A stretch of 64,000 nucleotides of DNA from Telopea speciosissima. Its lineage: Eukaryota > Streptophyta > Magnoliopsida > Proteales > Proteaceae. The notes under the pieces are model-generated. The model saw nothing but the letters and a program-made list of their open reading frames with translations, was not told the origin of the DNA and made no database searches. Made by a program: the position numbers and the translations under genes. The DNA is taken from assembly GCF_018873765.1 (NCBI RefSeq), contig NC_057917.1, positions 56,044,464-56,108,463 on the forward strand, written 5' to 3'. Positions 58,680-64,000 of this stretch are shown here, piece by piece. Within the stretch, counting starts at the first letter, position 1; each line of letters begins with the position of its first letter.

Positions 58680-61600
58680 TTAACGTGGGAACAACGTTCC
58701 AGAAACATCCGCAAACAACAGAGGGGAGACGAAAGGGGGAGGGATCGAGAGCCAGCACTTAGAATGCTGAGAGCCCGCAGCCGTGGAGGCTAGTAGATCA
58801 GCAACGCTGTTGGCCTCACGAAAAGCATGAACAAACAAAATAACATCGAAGGAAGAAATGAGAGAACGACAATCTGAAATTATAGCTGAAATCCTCCAGG
58901 GCGCCTCCCTGGTGTGCCCAATGAGAAGATTGATGAGAAGTAAGTTGTCACTCTCAATGATAATGTGTTTCAAATTGAGGTTTTGGGCTAGTGACATTGC
59001 TCTCCTAGCAGCTAAAGCTTCCGCCACTAATGCGAAATTCCATCAAACGTCCTCCGAAAAAGCACAAATAAACCTGGAAAGACTATCACGACAAACTCCC
59101 CCAATTCCTACTTCACCTGGGTTTCCTTTGCTAGCACCATCTATATTAAACTTGAGGAAAGGAGAATGGGGCTGGTTCCATCTGATCAGTCGGGTAGGTC
59201 GTTGAGTGCGAATTTTAAAGTGCTTGAGTGCTTCCTTGGCGGCTGTAATGGCTCTAAGTAGTATGCTGTTTGCATTAAATGGCTCCTGTCTGAAAGTGTA
59301 ATCCCAGTAACCAACTCATACATACCATAAGATACTGCATACAAACGCAGTTTGTAAGATACTATCTCTGTTGGCTGTATTAAGGGTTTTAATAATGGAT
59401 TCCAAAGCTGTGAAGAAATTGTCATTCCCAAAGAGGTGCAATAACCCAACTTGGTTTCATATAGGTGCTATGTAGGGGTATTTCATAAACAGGTGCTCCG
59501 CTGACTGCCTTGGATCGTTGCATAGGTTACAACGAAGGCTAATATTCAGCCCTCGGTTGAGAAGCAAATCTGGAAGGGGGAGCTTATTATGTAGTGTTTT
59601 CCAAAGAAGATGCTGGATCTTCGGAATAGTAGGGAGATGCCATATCTTGAGCCAACTGCTCTGTGGCTGATAGAGAAGACCTTGTATGGAGATGTTGTAA
59701 GCTGATGCAACAGAAAAGGCTCCATTTAAAGTGGCAGCCCATATATACTGGTCCTCCATAGGAGAGTAAGGGAGCGGAATGGAAACAATCTTCCAAGCGA
59801 CATCTGGTGGCCACTAGTGGAAAACTAAATCCCGTTTCCCCGAGCTTGTAGGAGCATCCATAAGATCTTGAACTGAGAAGGGAGCTTCTCTTTGAAGAGG
59901 GTACGGTGCAACCGATGGAGGATGATCGGGAATCCAAAAGTCCAACCAAGGATTAATGTTCTGACCATTACCCACTTTGATAAAAAGACCTTTTCGAATT
60001 AGATCCCTCGCCGAACAAATAGATTTCCAACCCCAAGATGAAGTAGAAGGGCACCTTGCATCAAGGAAATTAGAGCTCGGGAAGTACTTACTCTTCATGA
60101 TCCTCCCCCAAGGAGATGTTGGCGAAATCAGTAGTTCCCATGCTTTTTTAGCAAGTAGGGCCTGATTCATGTCAACCGAACGTTTGATATTCAAACCTCC
60201 AAATTGCTTCGGCTCACAGATGGAACTCCAAGCCATAGTAGGGATTGACCTCTTATTGCCAGCAGACCAGTAGAAATTTCTGCCAATTCCATCCAACTCT
60301 TTGTGTATCGAGGCAAGTAACCGAAAACAAGACATCGAATAAATTGGCATTGCAGAGAGGGTTGATTGAATAAGAACCACCTTACCCGCAGGGGAAAGAA
60401 ATTGAGTCTTCCACAATTGAAGTTTCCTAGAAACCTGAGTAATAAGATTCGAGCAGTGAGACTTGGTGATCTTTCCCACAATATACGGAATTCCGAGATA
60501 TGTATCAAGTGCGGAGGTGGGACTTATTTGAAAATAGTCTCGGAGCTGTCTTTTCACATTGGAATCCACGTTGGGGCTGAAGTGAGCTCTTGTTTTGTTG
60601 ATGTTGATTGACTGGCCAGAAAACTTACAGTATTCTTGCAAAACATCATCAAAGGCTCTAGCCTACTCCATAGAAGCTTCACCAAAGAGAATGAGGACGT
60701 CTGCAAAGGCCATGTGGGAGATTCTCTCTCCTCCCTTACTGATTTGAACGCCATGTATCTTCCTTTCCTGCATAGCCACTGCAAGCTTTGTTGAGAGGAC
60801 TTCTGCACATAGAACAAAGAGATACGATGATAGAGGATCCCCTTGCCGAATACCTCTAGACAGGCTGAAAAAAGGAAGGGGAGAACCATTTAGAAGAATG
60901 CCAAGTTGAGTGCTCTCTATGCAAAACATTACTCTCTTTACCCAACCTTGATCAAAGCCATATTTCAGAAGAGTCTCCTTGAGAAAGCTCCATTCCAAAC
61001 GATCATATACCTTTTGCATATCAATTTTAAGAGAAAAGAAGCCTTTACTTCCCCTTCTGGTTTTCTTGATTTTATGGATGAGTTCATGACTGATCAACAC
61101 ATTATCTTGGATGTAACGTCCTTTGATAAAGCCATTCTGATTGAAAGAAATAATCTTATGAAGGATCGGCCTCAGTCTGCTCACCATAATCTTGGAGATA
61201 ATCTTATATATGAAGTTACAGAGACTGATAGGTCTACACTCATTCACCGAAGTTGGGTAATCAACTTTAGGGATTAAGGAGATGAATGTGAGATTCATTT
61301 GGAGGGAAAAGGAGCCCGTCTGAAAGAAGCTCTTAACACATGAAATGATATCAGGTCCAATTACATCCCAGGTCTTATGATAAAACATACCTGAAAAACC
61401 ATCAGGACCTGGAGATTTATTGGCTGGCATTGATCTTATTGTATTGAAGATTTCCTCACTAATAATCGGTCGAGTGAGGGACAGATTATCTTCGATAGAA
61501 ACACGGCTACTGATAGAAGAAAGATACTCAGAAGCACTGGGGGGATGCTGGGAAAGAAATTTATCCTTATATACTCTCAAGAATTCCCTGCCTATGTCCA

Positions 61601-62780
61601 CTTCTTCTGTAAGAGTAAGCCCTCATGCATTGATAGATTTTATCGCATTCCTCGCTCTTCTTTTTACCGTTGTGAGGTGGAAAAACTTGGTGTTGCGATC
61701 CCCGTGCTCATACCAGTTGGAACGGGACTTCTGTTGCCACAGTAATTCTTCCTAATGATTCAATTTCCTCAGAATAGCAATATGTGACTTTTCTGTCATA
61801 AACCACTCATCATTTCTCAAAACCATGGGAACCTGATAGAGGGTATTGAGGAGTGCATGTGTTTCCTCTATCCTTCTAAAGACATTTCCAACACAGTTCA
61901 TGTTCCATGATTTCAAAGCTCCCTAAAGATTCCTAAGTTTCGTACAGCATTTGAAGGAAGTAGACCCCCTAAAATGAGAAGAGTTCCACTTGGAAGCAAC
62001 TACACTGGTGAAATCAGGTTCAATCAACCACAAAGCTTCAAAGCGGAAGGGACGTTTATTAGAGGGTCTAATATCATCTGTAGAAAGAATGATCGCGCTC
62101 TATGATTGGATGAGGCTAGAAGTTCAGATCTAACAACCACCCTAGGGTGAAGGTCGAACCATTTCGCATTTGAAAAGCAGCGATCGAGTTTAGCCTCGAT
62201 GCCATTAGAACCAACTTGCCTGTTATTCCAAGTAAAAGGTTGACCTATCAGGGGGATCTCCGACAAACAGGCCGAGTTGACAAAAAGGCTCAAGTCACGT
62301 GTCTGAGCATGAGACACAGGTACGTCTACCTCCAATCTTATCAGCCGGGGAGAGATAAGAACTCCAATCACCCATCAAAAGCCACGGGTATTGAGCAAAA
62401 TCAGCAAGTTGATTCAAAGTGTTGAGTTGTGTTTTCCTGATCAATTCTATGCAGCTCAAATAAACAAACGACACAGTCCAGTTTTCATTACTGTCAACAA
62501 AACAAAGATTCACATGCATACACCAATCAGACTGCCATACCACTTCCAGCTGCAAAGCATTACACCACATCAACAGGATTCCACCCGTTCCATTGACAAC
62601 GGGGCTACACACAAAATTAACATAACCAACAGAGCGACAAAAGGAGTGCAGACGATCACTGGACTTCTTAGTTTAGGAAAGAAAACAAGCAAAAGGTCTA
62701 AGTTTCTGTACAAGAGAACGAACTTCTCTTTTTGTCGAGGGTTGATCAATCCCTCGACAGTTAAGCGCCATAACGTTCAT
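58680..62780 (-). pseudogene. LINE ORF2: endonuclease, reverse transcriptase, RNase H
   Basis: ORF2 starts MNVMALNCRGIDQPSTKREV at 62780. The APE-type endonuclease spans about 62780-62000: the LSxTK active-site Glu codon is a TAA at 62673-62675, GDFN reads GDWS, and SDH reads SNH. Then SNWYEHGDRNTKFFH, RT (about 61600-60660) with IDMQKVYDR and RQGDP, but the FADD box reads FADV at about 60690-60705. A TAG at 60663 and frame breaks near 62330 and 59810 follow. The zf-RVT region (about 59759-59457) has KIWHLPTIPKIQHLLWK. RNase H (about 59170-58680) retains its DGASKGNPG, EALAARRAM, ESDN and ANSVADLLA motifs. It cannot retrotranspose itself. Confidence 0.82.
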
Positions 62781-62783
62781 TTC

Positions 62784-63176
62784 TCACTGGGTGACCTGGT
62801 ATGGGCCGGTCACCATTGCCTCAGTATCAAGATTCATATCAGAGCTGGAATCAGTGCTTGCCTTCAACAGTGATAACTGCACCTTATCCATGACCCATCC
62901 TACCAAAGAAAATTGTAGGTTGTTCTTGACGTTCATCAGACTCGATTCAGAGACTTGGACAGAAGGGGTAGGGCGAGCTGGTAGATCAAGCTTTGAGGCG
63001 AAGTCTGCGGCTAAATGATCAGCCAGAGGACAAGTATCAACGCCATCGCCCAACAAGGGGCGAGTCGAGGACGAAGCAAGTGGATGCATAGTCAGATGGA
63101 AGAACTGAACGCAATACAACACAATCACAGTGTCACTCACACCACAGAGGAGGAAGACAGGGATTGAAGAGGACAC
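62784..63176 (-). pseudogene. LINE ORF1 C-terminal fragment
   Basis: The frame precedes ORF2 by a three-base gap. It has no recognisable RNA-binding domain, being only the tail of a Gag-like ORF1 (ADHLAADFASKLDLPARPTP segment). The first part of the frame is probably not ORF1. Confidence 0.45.
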
Positions 63177-63180
63177 GACT

Positions 63181-63601
63181 CGTCGTCCAAATGCATCCTT
63201 TAAATAGCAAAGTCCTCCAGCAAAGATAACCCAAGACCCACATAACTTGTATCGAAAACCAGTATAGTATAGCCATAATCATACCAGATAGTAGATGCAT
63301 AGATATCATGATTCCATCTGGAATACATGAGGAGGAAAGGAGATCATCCATCATAATAACCAGTCAATTAATTCCACAGAGCTCAGATTCCATGCACGAA
63401 GGGTAGAAGGAGACCTTCAGATGAGATATGATCCCTACGCCATACTGCGGGGGCCATACTGTGAAGAGAGAGAACCAAAGATCCAGAAGCGATGATCGGA
63501 TTATTAGCCGTTAGAACACTGGTTCCAGCTAAGCACGGAGAAGAACCCCCATAGTAAACTCCGCTTCATAGGAAACTCCGCTTTCCAATAAAGAAAGTAG
63601 T
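63181..63601. other. flank of the LINE, nothing recognised
   Basis: No coding frame or repeat could be assigned. It may still include LINE 5' sequence. Confidence 0.35.
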
Positions 63602-63774
63602 TCTCTCTCCACCGAGCTGCCCGATAGGACCGTGCTGCTCAGACACTGTGTTACGTGTTATGTCCGTCTTATTTCTATCCAAACGCCTTGCCTGAGTAAG
63701 GGTAAGACGATCTTTGCGCACAGCACCGTGTCTGGACAGCACGATCCTGTCGGGCAGCTCAGCAGTAGAGGATC
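63602..63774. repeat. foldback MITE-like element
   Basis: The left arm CGAGCTGCCCGATAGGACCG, then TGCTG and CAGACAC, pairs with the right arm ending CGATCCTGTCGGGCAGCTC. Outer bases (TCTCTCTCCAC and GTAGAGGATCC) also pair loosely. The CTGCCCG core and GAGGATC tip resemble the MITE at 48587, suggesting a related family. No target duplication was found. Confidence 0.65.
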
Positions 63775-64000
63775 CAAATTTTTCGTACCATAGAGAAGAA
63801 GAATGTTAAAGAAAAATCTTTTATAATGTACCCAATAATTGAGGGCATGGAGGCGTGGGAGATCCGCAAGCAGTTGTTCACCCCTTTTATAAATTAAGTC
63901 CTTAATTAACCCTCTCATCCTCACAGAAACACAAACACAAACACCCCTCCGCCCTCTCCCCCTACCTCTTTCAGAGCCGGCAAGAATGAAAGACAGCATA
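63775..64000. other. window end, no feature recognised
   Basis: A CT/CA-rich stretch (about 63915-63970) could be the leader of a - strand gene, but no conserved protein is visible. Confidence 0.3.

Larger units (their letters stand above)
58650..63180 (-). mobile_element. plant L1-type LINE, 5'-truncated and inactive
   Basis: A T-rich tail at 58650-58666 on the + strand marks the poly(A) end of a - strand insertion. Upstream, in order, are RNase H, zf-RVT, reverse transcriptase, endonuclease and the end of ORF1. ORF1 ends in TGA at 62784-62786, three bases before the ORF2 ATG at 62778-62780. The ORF1 zinc knuckle region is missing, so the 5' end is truncated near 63180. Target duplication was not resolved. 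Confidence 0.82.

Noticed and set aside
63658-63999. 113-residue frame at the right edge on the - strand
   Set aside because: It runs through a foldback repeat and a CT/CA-rich tract, with no recognisable domain.

Overview
This window is plant nuclear DNA, almost certainly from an angiosperm with a repeat-rich genome. The evidence is spliceosomal introns, Copia and Gypsy LTR retrotransposons, a plant Mutator-like transposase, an Au-type SINE, plant L1-type LINEs and many hAT- or Mutator-type MITEs. The species cannot be read from the sequence. Most apparent open frames are transposon remnants or noise.

Only one clear host gene is present: a complete HRD3A/SEL1L homologue on the + strand (coding exons between 7823 and 46280). 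It encodes the lumenal Sel1-repeat partner of the HRD1 ubiquitin ligase in ER-associated degradation. Six exons, all joined in phase 0, give 684 codons. Its introns 2, 3 and 5 are swollen to about 6.1, 23.2 and 6.9 kb by transposons, while introns 1 and 4 stay near 100 bp.

Layout. 1-5251: right-hand part of a Mutator-like element (MULE) with a broken transposase (+) and a small GRF zinc-finger gene (-), ending in a typical MULE terminus. 5252-7470: intergenic DNA with a 1.4 kb inverted repeat close to the HRD3A start. 8964-15055 (intron 2): a hAT-like element with an 8-bp target duplication, a TIR element and a 162-bp tandem duplication. 15272-38430 (intron 3): a Copia element on the - strand (15802-29734, target duplication ATATA) that has itself received a 366-bp hAT-like element, a 2007-bp hAT-like element and a second Copia (23166-28940, +, target duplication ATACG). 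A decayed Gypsy, a hAT-like MITE and non-coding LTR-like DNA follow. 39111-46058 (intron 5): an Au SINE next to a relatively young Copia (39747-45385, target duplication GAAAA). 46281-64000: downstream repeats, including a solo LTR inside a LINE fragment, two Mutator-type MITEs with 9-bp duplications, a Copia gag remnant, an RNase H fragment and a 5'-truncated, inactivated LINE on the - strand (about 58650-63180).

The strongest observations are the exact nesting order inside intron 3, one hAT-like family present in three sizes, the inverted repeat just upstream of HRD3A, a heptamer expansion that breaks the SWIM finger of the MULE transposase, and a LINE whose endonuclease and reverse-transcriptase active sites are all hit. 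Boundaries and repeats were read by eye. No alignment or database search was run. I found no wholly new biological system.
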